Below the pieces are notes generated by a model, which worked only from the letters and a program-made list of their open reading frames with translations, was not told the DNA's origin and did no database searches. From RI-106 sp964496875 (lineage in GTDB: Bacteria; Cyanobacteriota; Vampirovibrionia; Obscuribacterales; Obscuribacteraceae), in contig CAZCBH010000009.1 of assembly GCA_964496875.1 (NCBI GenBank), positions 42,859 to 106,858 on the forward strand: a DNA stretch of 64,000 bases, in the 5' to 3' direction. The position numbers were made by a program, and so were the translations under genes. Below, piece after piece: positions 1 to 7,619 of this stretch (position 1 is the stretch's first letter; each line of letters begins with the position of its first letter).

Positions 1-137
1 AAGCCCTGGAAATAGCCCGGGACTCCAACGGTCTTTTCCTCATCGACGCAGTGATCTCGAGCGAAGATATCTCGCCGACTCTAAAACGGCTCACGGACCA
101 CTTCGGAGCTAAAGTGAGAGCCGCCCTGGCTTCCTGA
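1..137 (+). CDS. C-terminal end of a possible thiamine-diphosphate-dependent decarboxylase (partial)
   Basis: An open frame enters the window at base 3 and stops with TGA at 135-137, giving about 44 residues that include GLFLIDAVISSEDISPTLKR. The pattern of a hydrophobic strand ending in an acidic residue, then a DxSPxLxRL helix, resembles the last residues of pyruvate/indolepyruvate decarboxylase-type ThDP enzymes, which often end in an LIEVVL..DD..P.L.R segment. The catalytic domains lie outside the window, so the family call is weak. The reading frame itself is clear. About 190 bases without a gene follow before the next start. Confidence 0.4.
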   Translation, partial: ALEIARDSNGLFLIDAVISSEDISPTLKRLTDHFGAKVRAALAS

Positions 138-330
138 TATTAACCACAACTAATATCACCGCCGGAGAAAAGACCTCAATAAATACAGCGGCTACAAACA
201 CGGTTACGGCAATCCGCCCGGACCGACTAGATCAGGATCTGGGTGTTCTAACACGATCTAATGCAATTCGGCAACTCTTCTTCTAAGATGCCGGGTGTCA
301 ACCTCACGCTCCCCTGAAACCGTTGCATCG

Positions 331-729
331 ATGAAGAAAAGATTTCCCGCTGCTAATTCCCTGGCTCTTCTCGCCGTCACGATCGTCCTTATGGCGCCCG
401 GAGCCCTTGCCGCCGATGAAAAGAAGACAGACCGTCTTACCGCTCTACCAAAAGCGGTGGGCGGAGCGATTGCCGGCGTTACCGTTGGCGTTCCGGTAAA
501 TATAGGTAAGAGCGTAAAACGCATGACTTTCGACATGCACGATTCCATAAGCCAGAATTTTTCCTTCTCCGATGAGGCCGACGTGTACTCCAAGGTCGTA
601 GCAGGAATACTGGCTGTGCCCTATGGACTGGTCGGAGGATGCATCTACGGCACTGTCAAAGGTCTGGAAAAAGGGGTTATCCAGGGCAGTGAAAAGCCCT
701 TTTCAAAAGAGTCCTTTAGTTTGGAATAG
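331..729 (+). CDS. Small exported protein of unknown function
   Basis: This 132-aa protein starts at ATG 331. A GTG 36 bases upstream is also in frame, but the ATG gives a clean signal peptide: a KKR positive end, then a hydrophobic stretch ending in ALA-AD near residue 28. The mature part has two Gly/Ala/Val-rich segments (AVGGAIAGVTVGVPVNIG and VAGILAVPYGLVGGCIYG) that look like paired glycine-zipper helices which could insert in or lie on a membrane. I do not recognise a named family. It has no close operon partner: 127 bases separate it from the next gene and the upstream gene ends 190 bases before it. Confidence 0.65.
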   Translation: MKKRFPAANSLALLAVTIVLMAPGALAADEKKTDRLTALPKAVGGAIAGVTVGVPVNIGKSVKRMTFDMHDSISQNFSFSDEADVYSKVVAGILAVPYGLVGGCIYGTVKGLEKGVIQGSEKPFSKESFSLE

Positions 730-856
730 CCCGGATCAGACTGATAGAAACCGACTGCGTAATTTCCCCAATGACAAGCGTGTCCGGTTGGGGCAATATA
801 AGAGCATCGCAATTAATTTTATTCCTGCAAATCTTGCATCGGTTTCTTTTTAAATC

Positions 857-2911
857 ATGGGCAACTTTCTAGACAGTTACGATGGCAATGTAATCCGCAT
901 CAAACCTCAGGATGATACGGATTCAAATATAGGATCGCAGTCCGAAACAGCAGCCTCATTACTAGGTGACGCCCTCCACACCGCAGCCTACAGTGCTCTC
1001 CAGAGTCCGCTCACCGCGGTCGCACAAACGGCTGACTCGGCTTTTGGAACCGACCTGACCGAATCGACCAAGTTTCTGCGCTCTCCCGATGAGATCACAG
1101 ATACATACTCGGCAAAATGGCATACCCACCAGGTTGCCGCCGCGGTGGGCATGATCCTGCCGTTTATGTTGGCCCGCAAAGGGGCGAGGAATATCCTCAA
1201 GACAGAAGCGGCCGTAGGCAGCGGAGTCTTCTGGAAAACCGCAGCGGTGAAAGAAGCCGCTTTATCTGGTTTCATCTATGAAGCGGCTCTGCATCCCTCC
1301 ACCGGCACCCACGACAATCTACTTGATCTCGGTGTCGACCGCTTCAAGCAAGGACTCTCCGGTGCCGCCACCTTCGGCACCCTGAGCTATGCCGGCATCG
1401 GTATCAGAAGTGGTGCCAAGGGTATGTTGGGAGAAACAGCACCGAACCTGACCAAATTCTTCGAGAATCCTATAACGGCTACAACCTTAGCAGGAGCTCC
1501 TGCCGGTCTGGTGAGCGCCCAGTCCAACTCGATATTGTTCGAAGGCAAGTTCGCCGATCTCGATACATCGGTAGAGAGCGCCTATGCCATGTCCTTCGTG
1601 GGCGCCAGCCTGGCGGCTGCCCATCAGGCACCGACCAGCAAGAACACCCTCTTGCCTCCACCATCAAATAAGCCCCTGGCTGAGCGCCTTGCCTCTCTAA
1701 AATCCACTGCCGGAGAAAAGATCGAGAGAAGCAAATTCTTCATCCAGGAGAAAGCCGCCGAAGCATCGCGCGGTCTCGATATTCTGGTGAGCGATCTAGC
1801 AGGACCTCAGCCGGCCCTCGCCATGGCCGGCTCGCCAGTTGGAATGAGAGCCTTTGAATTCGACGCACCGGGCAGATCGAAGGGAAACAAAGCCGTCAAG
1901 CCCGCTACCACAATGCACATGGAAGCACTGGATTTCGATGGTAGAAGCTCATCTTCCGGAAGACTCAGTGATCTGGAAGGCTCTCTGAAACTGCCGGAGC
2001 GCCCGGAACTCAAAGAAAGCCGCGAGCGAAACCCGGAAGCAAGTGCGGCTAGAGGAGAATCTGCTATCGACGTTCTACGAAGCCATTCTCTCCATGATAT
2101 TGCCGACTTCGTCGCGTCCAACAAGACTCTCAGAGACCTTCGTGTAGATCCCGAAAGAGTCTTTCACGGCAACGATGCCCTCATCGTTATGGAAGTACAG
2201 CCGAGCAAAGCTCTACCCGATGGAGCCGCCCTCAAAGCGATAGTACCGGAAGGCGGCTGGGAGAATAACTGGGGCAAACGTCCCGGGGACGCGAAAATAT
2301 TGGGTAAAGTCCATGAAGTAGAGATGGGCTCCAGTTCCGGCACCGCCTATGTCTACCTTCAGGAGCTGGTCGAAGTGCGTGATCGCTACGAACCACATCT
2401 GTTAGACGGCTACTTCCGGGGACTGGAAGGCAAAAACCTGGTATTCGAAGAACCCGGTAACAATCCCAATAAACAGTTCGGTATCAGCCAGAGAACCGGA
2501 AAGTTGGTTTTAATAGATTATCCGTCCACCGGAAAACCCGGTCATATGCAGACCCTGAACGAAATTATTCAAGGACCGGAATATTTCGAACGAGAATACG
2601 AGGCCGAAAACACTCGTATGCGCGAAGGCAAATCCGAAGCTGAAGCCGAAGCTGAAGCAGCCGAGTTGAGCCAAACCACCACAAGAGACTTTGAAAGACA
2701 GCGCTTCGTCGAAGAAAAAGGTCTGACACCGGCAGAAAAAGAGATGGTAGACCAGCTCTCCATGGGCATCACCAAATCCGAACTGGCCGAATACACCGCT
2801 CTCATGCGCGGTCAGTTGAATGCCGACGGGCTGCCTGACGTCAAAGGCATAATGCCTGAGATAAACGCCCTGGTGAAAAAAGCCAAAGCGGCCGGAATCA
2901 AATTCGAATAG
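857..2911 (+). CDS. Modular protein: hydrophobic Gly/Ala-rich N-terminal module and possible kinase-like C-terminal domain
   Basis: This 684-aa protein has no signal peptide. Residues 1-30 are polar. Residues about 30-260 are rich in Ala/Gly with several hydrophobic helices (AAAVGMILPFMLARKG, GAATFGTLSYAGIGI, ATTLAGAPAGLVSAQ). Residues 270-400 are a polar linker. Residues about 405-590 look like a compact domain: a short strand with a lysine (AALKAIVPEG), a hinge-like AYVYLQELVEV, a KQFGISQRTGKLVLIDYPSTG segment, and then a Glu/Ala-rich helix. The lysine strand, hinge and LID-Y pattern recall atypical protein-kinase or phosphotransferase folds, but no canonical HRD or DFG motif is present, so this is inference. 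The general layout resembles the protease gene at 33070-35136, which also carries a hydrophobic Gly/Ala-rich module before its enzymatic domain. Confidence 0.6.
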   Translation: MGNFLDSYDGNVIRIKPQDDTDSNIGSQSETAASLLGDALHTAAYSALQSPLTAVAQTADSAFGTDLTESTKFLRSPDEITDTYSAKWHTHQVAAAVGMILPFMLARKGARNILKTEAAVGSGVFWKTAAVKEAALSGFIYEAALHPSTGTHDNLLDLGVDRFKQGLSGAATFGTLSYAGIGIRSGAKGMLGETAPNLTKFFENPITATTLAGAPAGLVSAQSNSILFEGKFADLDTSVESAYAMSFVGASLAAAHQAPTSKNTLLPPPSNKPLAERLASLKSTAGEKIERSKFFIQEKAAEASRGLDILVSDLAGPQPALAMAGSPVGMRAFEFDAPGRSKGNKAVKPATTMHMEALDFDGRSSSSGRLSDLEGSLKLPERPELKESRERNPEASAARGESAIDVLRSHSLHDIADFVASNKTLRDLRVDPERVFHGNDALIVMEVQPSKALPDGAALKAIVPEGGWENNWGKRPGDAKILGKVHEVEMGSSSGTAYVYLQELVEVRDRYEPHLLDGYFRGLEGKNLVFEEPGNNPNKQFGISQRTGKLVLIDYPSTGKPGHMQTLNEIIQGPEYFEREYEAENTRMREGKSEAEAEAEAAELSQTTTRDFERQRFVEEKGLTPAEKEMVDQLSMGITKSELAEYTALMRGQLNADGLPDVKGIMPEINALVKKAKAAGIKFE

Positions 2912-2965
2912 GTGTAATTGCCTGCTAAGGCTTCGAAAAGTTACTTAACTTGAGAAGATTCGAGC

Positions 2966-2993
2966 TTGCATTTTCCTGCTTGCGTGTTAGCAT
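2966..2993 (+). promoter_or_regulatory. Candidate sigma-70 type promoter of the trp operon
   Basis: TTGCAT at 2966-2971 and TAGCAT at 2988-2993 are separated by 16 bases and lie about 50 bases upstream of the trp leader peptide. The -35 match is poor (TTG only) and the -10 matches four of six consensus bases. Position is the best argument for it: it sits between the stop of the upstream gene at 2911 and the leader ORF. Confidence 0.3.
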
Positions 2994-3043
2994 TTTTATC
3001 GTGTCGGAAATTCGGTCCTTCATACTGGACTTAAAGCAAAACG

Positions 3044-3121
3044 ATGAAGTTAAGACAAAGCCAAAATCAATTCTGGTGGAGCTGGTTCGAAAAAGCCGAG
3101 CCCCTCTCCTATTGGCGCTGA
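3044..3121 (+). CDS. trpL: trp operon leader peptide (attenuation)
   Basis: A 25-codon ORF from ATG 3044 to TGA 3119-3121 encodes a peptide with the core QFWWSWFEKAEPLSYWR. Four of its 25 residues are tryptophan, and three of them lie within four codons (3074-3085). It lies directly upstream of an intrinsic terminator and trpE. This is the standard arrangement of a ribosome-mediated trp attenuator: scarce Trp-tRNA stalls the ribosome on the Trp codons and favours an antiterminator. The bases just after the Trp cluster (GCCCCTC, 3100-3106) can pair with GACGGGC (3167-3173), the left arm of the terminator, with one mismatch. A ribosome stalled at 3074-3085 would leave them free, whereas one reaching the stop at 3119 would cover them. 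No strong Shine-Dalgarno sequence is visible. Confidence 0.8.
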   Translation: MKLRQSQNQFWWSWFEKAEPLSYWR

Positions 3122-3167
3122 ATTTCAGATCAAGCGATTAAGTAAGAGAATTCAATCTAACTAAAAG

Positions 3168-3209
3168 ACGGGCAAGGTTAAGACAAGAGTCACCAGCCCG
3201 TATTTTTTT
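3168..3209 (+). terminator. Intrinsic terminator acting as trp attenuator
   Basis: ACGGGC at 3168-3173 pairs with GCCCGT at 3196-3201, with a further possible GGT/ACC inner pairing (3176-3178 with 3192-3194). An A and a run of seven T at 3203-3209 follow. The hairpin lies 46 bases after the leader-peptide stop and 35 bases before the trpE ATG, so it can only act on the trp transcript. Its left arm is also the partner of the proposed antiterminator with 3100-3106. Confidence 0.75.
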
Positions 3210-3244
3210 GCATTGCTTTTTAGAAATTGAGGACACCTAAAGTC

Positions 3245-4714
3245 ATGACCGGGGAAACGATCTTATTCAAAGCCAGGAAACTGCATTGTCTGGCCCTGGA
3301 CAAAAATTCAGAAAACAGTCCATTCATTCACCAGGGACGACCGATTGCTATTTTCGAACGCCGTTCTGCCGACGCCGACTACACAGTAACAGTGTTCAGA
3401 GCATCGGACCGAATCGTTCTCCAGCCTGATGCTCTAGAAACCCGACAGCCAAATTGCCCCTTCGACTATCTTGCCTCGGCTCTCGAAAGTCTGGCAAAGA
3501 GCGTCGACTGCTCCAACCTGGCTCCCTATGCAGATATTCCGTTCAAGTATGGCTTCCTGGGTTATCTGGGCTACGGACTGACAGCCTCTCAGGCTACCCT
3601 GGCTATACCAAGACAGAAACAACGCTTCATCGATGTTCCCGATGCAGCATTAATAGTCCCGGGCGCATTCACCATAGAAGACCGCAAAAACGGAAAGCTC
3701 TATCTAATATCGGATATCGACATCGAAGAATGCAAAAGCCTGATTGCAAAGGCAGCCTGTTCTAAACCGCTAGATTCAACCACCTCGAAAGAATCGACTG
3801 CGGCGATAGAGCCTTCTATGACAAAAGAAGAATACCTCGGCAAAGTTGAAAGAGCAAAAGAATATATCAACGAAGGCGAAGCATTTCAGATAGTGCTGGC
3901 TCAGAGATTCTCTTGTGCTCTTGAAGAGTCGGCGCTAGCGCTTTTCGAGAGAATAAGAAAGAGTGCTGATGCACCCTACGCTTACTATCTTGATCTGGAA
4001 GATTTCCAGTATCTGGGGCTCTCGCCCGAGAGCATGATCTCTATCGAAGGCGATAGAGTATCCTTCAGAGCCCTGGCCGGCACCCGGCACCGGGGGCGGG
4101 ACGAAGCCGAAGACCTCGCTCTCACCAGTGAACTTTTGAGCAACGAGAAAGAAAACGCCGAGCATATGATGCTGGTTGATCTGGGTCGCAACGATCTTGG
4201 CCGGGTCTGTACTCAAGGCACTATAGAAGTGGAGAACCTCAAGCAAGTTTTGAAATATCCAAGCGTCATGCACCTCTCGACAGATTTGAAAGGCAAACTC
4301 GACTCCACTATCGCTCCTCTCAAAGCGGTTGGATCTTGCTTCCCCCGGGGCACTGTCTCCGGTGCCCCCAAGCGCCGCGCCCTCACTCTGCTTGCCGAAC
4401 TCGAACCAGAGCGCAGAGGCATCTATTCCGGAGCAGTGGGCATTATCGAGATTGGTGGAGACATCGATCTTGCCATCGCCATCCGCTCCGCCACCATAAA
4501 AGACGGCATCGCCCATGTCCAGGCCGGTGCCGGTATTGTCTACGACTCTATTCCGGAATGCGAATACGAAGAGACTCGCAACAAAGCCGCCTCTATTCTC
4601 GATCATATCAATCGGTCATGGCGAAGCCAGGACGACACCAATCACCCTGGCTTCACTAAACTCGCCTTTCAAAGGGAAAAGCACCATGACCATACTTATA
4701 ATCGACAACTATGA
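3245..4714 (+). CDS. trpE: Anthranilate synthase component I
   Basis: This 489-aa chorismate-using subunit makes anthranilate from chorismate and glutamine-derived ammonia with TrpG. The ATG at 3245 is preferred over an in-frame TTG at 3227 because GAGGA at 3229-3233 would serve as its ribosome site. Family motifs are clear: GFLGYLGYGL, FRALAGTRHRGRD, LVDLGRNDLGRV, CFPRGTVSGAPKRRA and HVQAGAGIVYDSIPECEYEE. The N-terminal regulatory region is divergent. Where feedback-sensitive enzymes carry LLES, this protein reads IFER (residues 36-39), so the serine that helps bind tryptophan appears replaced by arginine. The 3' end overlaps trpG by 29 bases. First structural gene of the operon, behind the attenuator. 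Confidence 0.96.
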   Translation: MTGETILFKARKLHCLALDKNSENSPFIHQGRPIAIFERRSADADYTVTVFRASDRIVLQPDALETRQPNCPFDYLASALESLAKSVDCSNLAPYADIPFKYGFLGYLGYGLTASQATLAIPRQKQRFIDVPDAALIVPGAFTIEDRKNGKLYLISDIDIEECKSLIAKAACSKPLDSTTSKESTAAIEPSMTKEEYLGKVERAKEYINEGEAFQIVLAQRFSCALEESALALFERIRKSADAPYAYYLDLEDFQYLGLSPESMISIEGDRVSFRALAGTRHRGRDEAEDLALTSELLSNEKENAEHMMLVDLGRNDLGRVCTQGTIEVENLKQVLKYPSVMHLSTDLKGKLDSTIAPLKAVGSCFPRGTVSGAPKRRALTLLAELEPERRGIYSGAVGIIEIGGDIDLAIAIRSATIKDGIAHVQAGAGIVYDSIPECEYEETRNKAASILDHINRSWRSQDDTNHPGFTKLAFQREKHHDHTYNRQL

Positions 4715-5279
4715 CTCCTTCACCTATAACATCGTCCAACAGGTAAAAAGCGTCCACGACAGAGCGACAGAGACCTATTTCAATGACGCCATCGACTTCG
4801 AGCAGATCAAAGCCAAACGCCCAACCGGAATAATAATTTCGCCCGGTCCCGGACATCCGGCAAGACCGGGGGACTTCGGCGTCTGTCGAGAGATAATCGA
4901 AAGAAGAGAAGAGCTGGGATGCCCGATTCTGGGCATCTGCCTCGGTCACCAGGGCATAGCTCATATGCTCGGAGGGAAAATAGAAAAAGCCGCGCAAATC
5001 TTCCACGGCAAAATCAGTCGCCTCGAGACCGTGGCCAGATCAAGCCTGTTCAAAGGCGTTCCACAATTTTTCGATGCGATGCGCTACCACTCTCTAGTCG
5101 TATCTCAGAAAGACTTTCCGACAGACCTGACCGTCACAGCCGTCGAACCGGCCACCCGGACGATTATGGCGCTGGAGCATCAACATTATCCACTCTTCGG
5201 ACTTCAATTTCATCCGGAATCAATCGGTACTGAATGCGGTTCGCGAATAATGAGGAATTTTTCAGAGCTATGTCATTAA
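4686..5279 (+). CDS. trpG: Anthranilate synthase component II (glutamine amidotransferase)
   Basis: This 197-aa class I glutamine amidotransferase hydrolyses glutamine and passes ammonia to TrpE. The start ATG at 4686 gives the typical MTILIIDNYDSFTYN opening; a longer frame from 4515 lies inside trpE and is rejected. The nucleophile elbow GICLGHQGIAHMLGG holds the catalytic Cys, and LQFHPESIGTECGSRI holds the catalytic His and Glu. There is no fusion to trpE or trpD. It overlaps trpE by 29 bases and trpD by 10 bases, so translation is likely coupled. A related PabA role is possible because one amidotransferase can serve both synthases, but the operon position supports TrpG. Confidence 0.95.
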   Translation: MTILIIDNYDSFTYNIVQQVKSVHDRATETYFNDAIDFEQIKAKRPTGIIISPGPGHPARPGDFGVCREIIERREELGCPILGICLGHQGIAHMLGGKIEKAAQIFHGKISRLETVARSSLFKGVPQFFDAMRYHSLVVSQKDFPTDLTVTAVEPATRTIMALEHQHYPLFGLQFHPESIGTECGSRIMRNFSELCH

Positions 5280-6187
5280 TTCCAGATAGAGCGAAACTGC
5301 TCGCCGCCCCGGAAAACACCGGCTTAGATTCTCTTCGCCGAATTCTCGAAGAACTGAAGTCTTCGACAAAGACAGATCTGAGCGACCTGGGAAGAGACGC
5401 TCTCGACTGCTGTGGAACAGGTGGAAGCGGTCACCATAAATTCAATACATCGACAGCGGTGGCTTTTGTCGTAGCGGCCGCCGGCAAAAGAGTGATCAAA
5501 TTCGGCAATCGCTCAGCGACAGGGCAATCGGGCTCGCTAGACTTCTTGGATTCGATCTCGATACCTCCTTTGGCAGAAAGATACGCTATTGAACAGTCCC
5601 TTGCAAAGGAGAACCTGGCTTTCTTGGATGCTTCCCGATTCTATCCTCAACTGAAAGACCTCGCTCCCATAAGAAAGAAGCTGGGGAGACCGACCCTCCT
5701 CAACTATCTAGGTCCGCTGCTCAATCCGCTCAAACCGGAGTATAGACTTCTTGGAGTCAGTAATGAAGCGATGCTGAATCATCTTGCCACCATCTGTAGC
5801 GAGGACTCCGGTCTTACGAAGGTATTGCTGGTCCGCTCTGAAAAAGGTCTCGATGAACTGGATCCGGTATCATCCAATACGGTTATAGAAATCGACAATG
5901 CAGAAGCCCCCTCTAGATATAACCTTAAAACGCGCAGAATATCCGGCGCTATCGAAGAAGAGAAAAGAGACAATAGCACCATCTTTCTGGATATTATCGA
6001 AGGAAAAGACCGCCTCTCCCTGGCCTATTCCGCTCTTGTTCTGAATGGCGCCGCCGCACTAATGGCGGCGGCAGCGGTAAACTCTCTTGAAGAGGGCATG
6101 GAGACCGTCGAGAATCTCTTGAAAAGCGGGGCTGTCCGACAAAAATATATTAGAACAAAAGAGTTTACAAAGGAGATTGCCGCATGA
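5270..6187 (+). CDS. trpD: Anthranilate phosphoribosyltransferase (short N-terminal domain)
   Basis: This enzyme joins anthranilate to PRPP. The ATG at 5270 follows TGAGGA at 5251-5256 and overlaps the trpG stop; an in-frame ATG at 5234 would add 12 residues. Motifs are CCGTGGSGHHKFNTSTA (PRPP loop), IKFGNRSATGQSGSLDFL, and FYPQLKDLAPIRKKLGRPT followed by NYLGPLLNP. The protein is only 305 residues, against about 340 for the usual family, and the GTGGSG loop lies near residue 50 rather than near 80. The helical N-terminal domain is therefore shortened by roughly 30 residues. The catalytic motifs look intact. Its stop overlaps the trpC start. Confidence 0.93.
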   Translation: MSLIPDRAKLLAAPENTGLDSLRRILEELKSSTKTDLSDLGRDALDCCGTGGSGHHKFNTSTAVAFVVAAAGKRVIKFGNRSATGQSGSLDFLDSISIPPLAERYAIEQSLAKENLAFLDASRFYPQLKDLAPIRKKLGRPTLLNYLGPLLNPLKPEYRLLGVSNEAMLNHLATICSEDSGLTKVLLVRSEKGLDELDPVSSNTVIEIDNAEAPSRYNLKTRRISGAIEEEKRDNSTIFLDIIEGKDRLSLAYSALVLNGAAALMAAAAVNSLEEGMETVENLLKSGAVRQKYIRTKEFTKEIAA

Positions 6188-6939
6188 AAGTTCTCCATGA
6201 GATAGTCCGGTCAAAAGAGGCCGAGATAGCTTCTTTGAAAGCTAGAAAAGCAGACTTCAAAGCCGGCATTAAAGCCGAGCGAAACAAATTCAATGTCATC
6301 GGCGAGATCAAACCGGCTTCGCCCAGTCGCGGACAGATACTGAATAGGGATCATATCGCCGCGCATATAAAAGCCTACAAAGAGAACGCAGTAGCAATCT
6401 CGGTTCTGACGGACAAAAAATACTTCGGCGGCGGCTACGACCTGCTGCGCCAGGTAAAACAAGCGGCAGGCGATGTACCTGTATTGCAAAAGGATTTCAT
6501 CACCGACGAGATCCAGCTGTTGGAAGGCTTCAAAGCCGGTGCCGACGCGGCTCTTCTGATTGTGAAGATCCTGCGCAGAGACAGACTGGCGGCACTCTAT
6601 CAACTGGCTACCAGCCTGGGCATAGAGGCGGTGTTTGAAGTGAGCGACGAAGCCGATTTGACCAAAGCGCTCTCGCTTTGCCCGGATGTTGTTCTAATAA
6701 ACAATCGCAACCTCGATACCATGGTCATAGATCTTGCCACCACCGGCAGACTGACAGCCCTGATTCCGCCGGATATAAGAGCCGAAACCGCTATCATAAG
6801 CGCCAGCGGTTATGATAGCAGAGAGCAGATAGCTGCCTTCGGCGGAGGCGCCGATGCATTTCTTATAGGCTCTTCCCTTATGGCTAGCGCCGCTCCAGAA
6901 ACTCTCCTGCAAGAGTTTTGCTTGAAGGAGATAGCTTGA
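6184..6939 (+). CDS. trpC: Indole-3-glycerol phosphate synthase
   Basis: This 251-aa (beta/alpha)8 barrel enzyme closes the indole ring from CdRP. Catalytic segments are visible in order: EIKPASPSRGQI (Glu and Lys), PVLQKDFITDEIQLLEG (Lys), AALLIVKIL, VLINNRNLDTM (Asn), and IISASGYDSREQIAAF with GADAFLIGSS for phosphate binding. The ATG at 6184 overlaps the trpD stop in an ATGA arrangement. It is a separate protein and is not fused to TrpF as in enteric bacteria. Confidence 0.96.
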   Translation: MKVLHEIVRSKEAEIASLKARKADFKAGIKAERNKFNVIGEIKPASPSRGQILNRDHIAAHIKAYKENAVAISVLTDKKYFGGGYDLLRQVKQAAGDVPVLQKDFITDEIQLLEGFKAGADAALLIVKILRRDRLAALYQLATSLGIEAVFEVSDEADLTKALSLCPDVVLINNRNLDTMVIDLATTGRLTALIPPDIRAETAIISASGYDSREQIAAFGGGADAFLIGSSLMASAAPETLLQEFCLKEIA

Positions 6940-6941
6940 AT

Positions 6942-7619
6942 ATGACTTACAAAAATATTCAAATCAAAATCTGTGGTATCACGCGACTTGAAGACGCCAC
7001 CCTGGCACAAGACCATGGCTGCGATCTGCTCGGCTTCATCTTCGCCCGCCAATCGCCTCGATATATAAATGCGCAAATAGCGGCTTCGATAATTGAGACT
7101 TTGAGAGAAAAAGGCGGTGTCGAAATAGCAGGGGTGTTCAAAGACCAACCCCTCGAAGAAGTCCTGAGCATAGCAGAAGCCCTGGATCTCGACTATGTGC
7201 AACTGCACGGCGAAGAAGATGAAAACTACATTGCCGGCCTGAACAGACCGGTGATCAAGGCGATAGTTTACGGAACTGGTGATGGCGAAAACGCGCTCGC
7301 GAAATATAACAGTAGCCGCACTATTCTACTGGATCTTCCTAAACAGGGCATGATCATCGATAAAACCTCAGCCAGAAAAGAGCTGGAATCTATTTTGGCC
7401 GAAGCCGAGCATACAGACCGAAGGATAATGGTGGCAGGGGGTCTGGATGCGGACTCTATTGTGGATTTGTTGAACAAATTCTCTCCCTGGGCGTTAGACC
7501 TGTGCTCGGCGGTGGAGTCCGATCCCGGTATCAAAGATAGAGCCAAGTTGATAAAACTGCTCAGGCAGTTTCAAACAATTTCCAAAGCCAAGGAGAAGCA
7601 CTATGTTAACCAGCACTAA
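6942..7619 (+). CDS. trpF: Phosphoribosylanthranilate isomerase
   Basis: This 225-aa barrel isomerase converts PRA to CdRP. The ATG at 6942 is chosen because AAGGAG at 6925-6930 precedes it; the longer frame from 6918 begins inside trpC. Motifs are IKICGITRLEDA (catalytic Cys), LGFIFARQSPRYI, VAGVFKDQ-type strand VEIAGVFKDQ, DYVQLHGEEDE and the phosphate-binding MVAGGLDADSI, with a DLCSAVESDPGIKD (catalytic Asp, SGVE-type) segment. It begins two bases after the trpC stop and overlaps trpB by 17 bases. Confidence 0.94.
   Translation: MTYKNIQIKICGITRLEDATLAQDHGCDLLGFIFARQSPRYINAQIAASIIETLREKGGVEIAGVFKDQPLEEVLSIAEALDLDYVQLHGEEDENYIAGLNRPVIKAIVYGTGDGENALAKYNSSRTILLDLPKQGMIIDKTSARKELESILAEAEHTDRRIMVAGGLDADSIVDLLNKFSPWALDLCSAVESDPGIKDRAKLIKLLRQFQTISKAKEKHYVNQH

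Noticed and set aside
623..853. 76-aa plus-strand ORF overlapping the exported protein
   Set aside because: Alternative frame with no domain, ribosome site or neighbour support.
2950..3141. 63-aa plus-strand ORF upstream of trpE
   Set aside because: It overlaps the Trp-rich leader frame in another frame and has no ribosome site or domain; the leader peptide explains the region better.
3935..4606. 223-aa minus-strand ORF inside trpE
   Set aside because: Antisense shadow of a well-supported trpE; low-complexity and no family signal.
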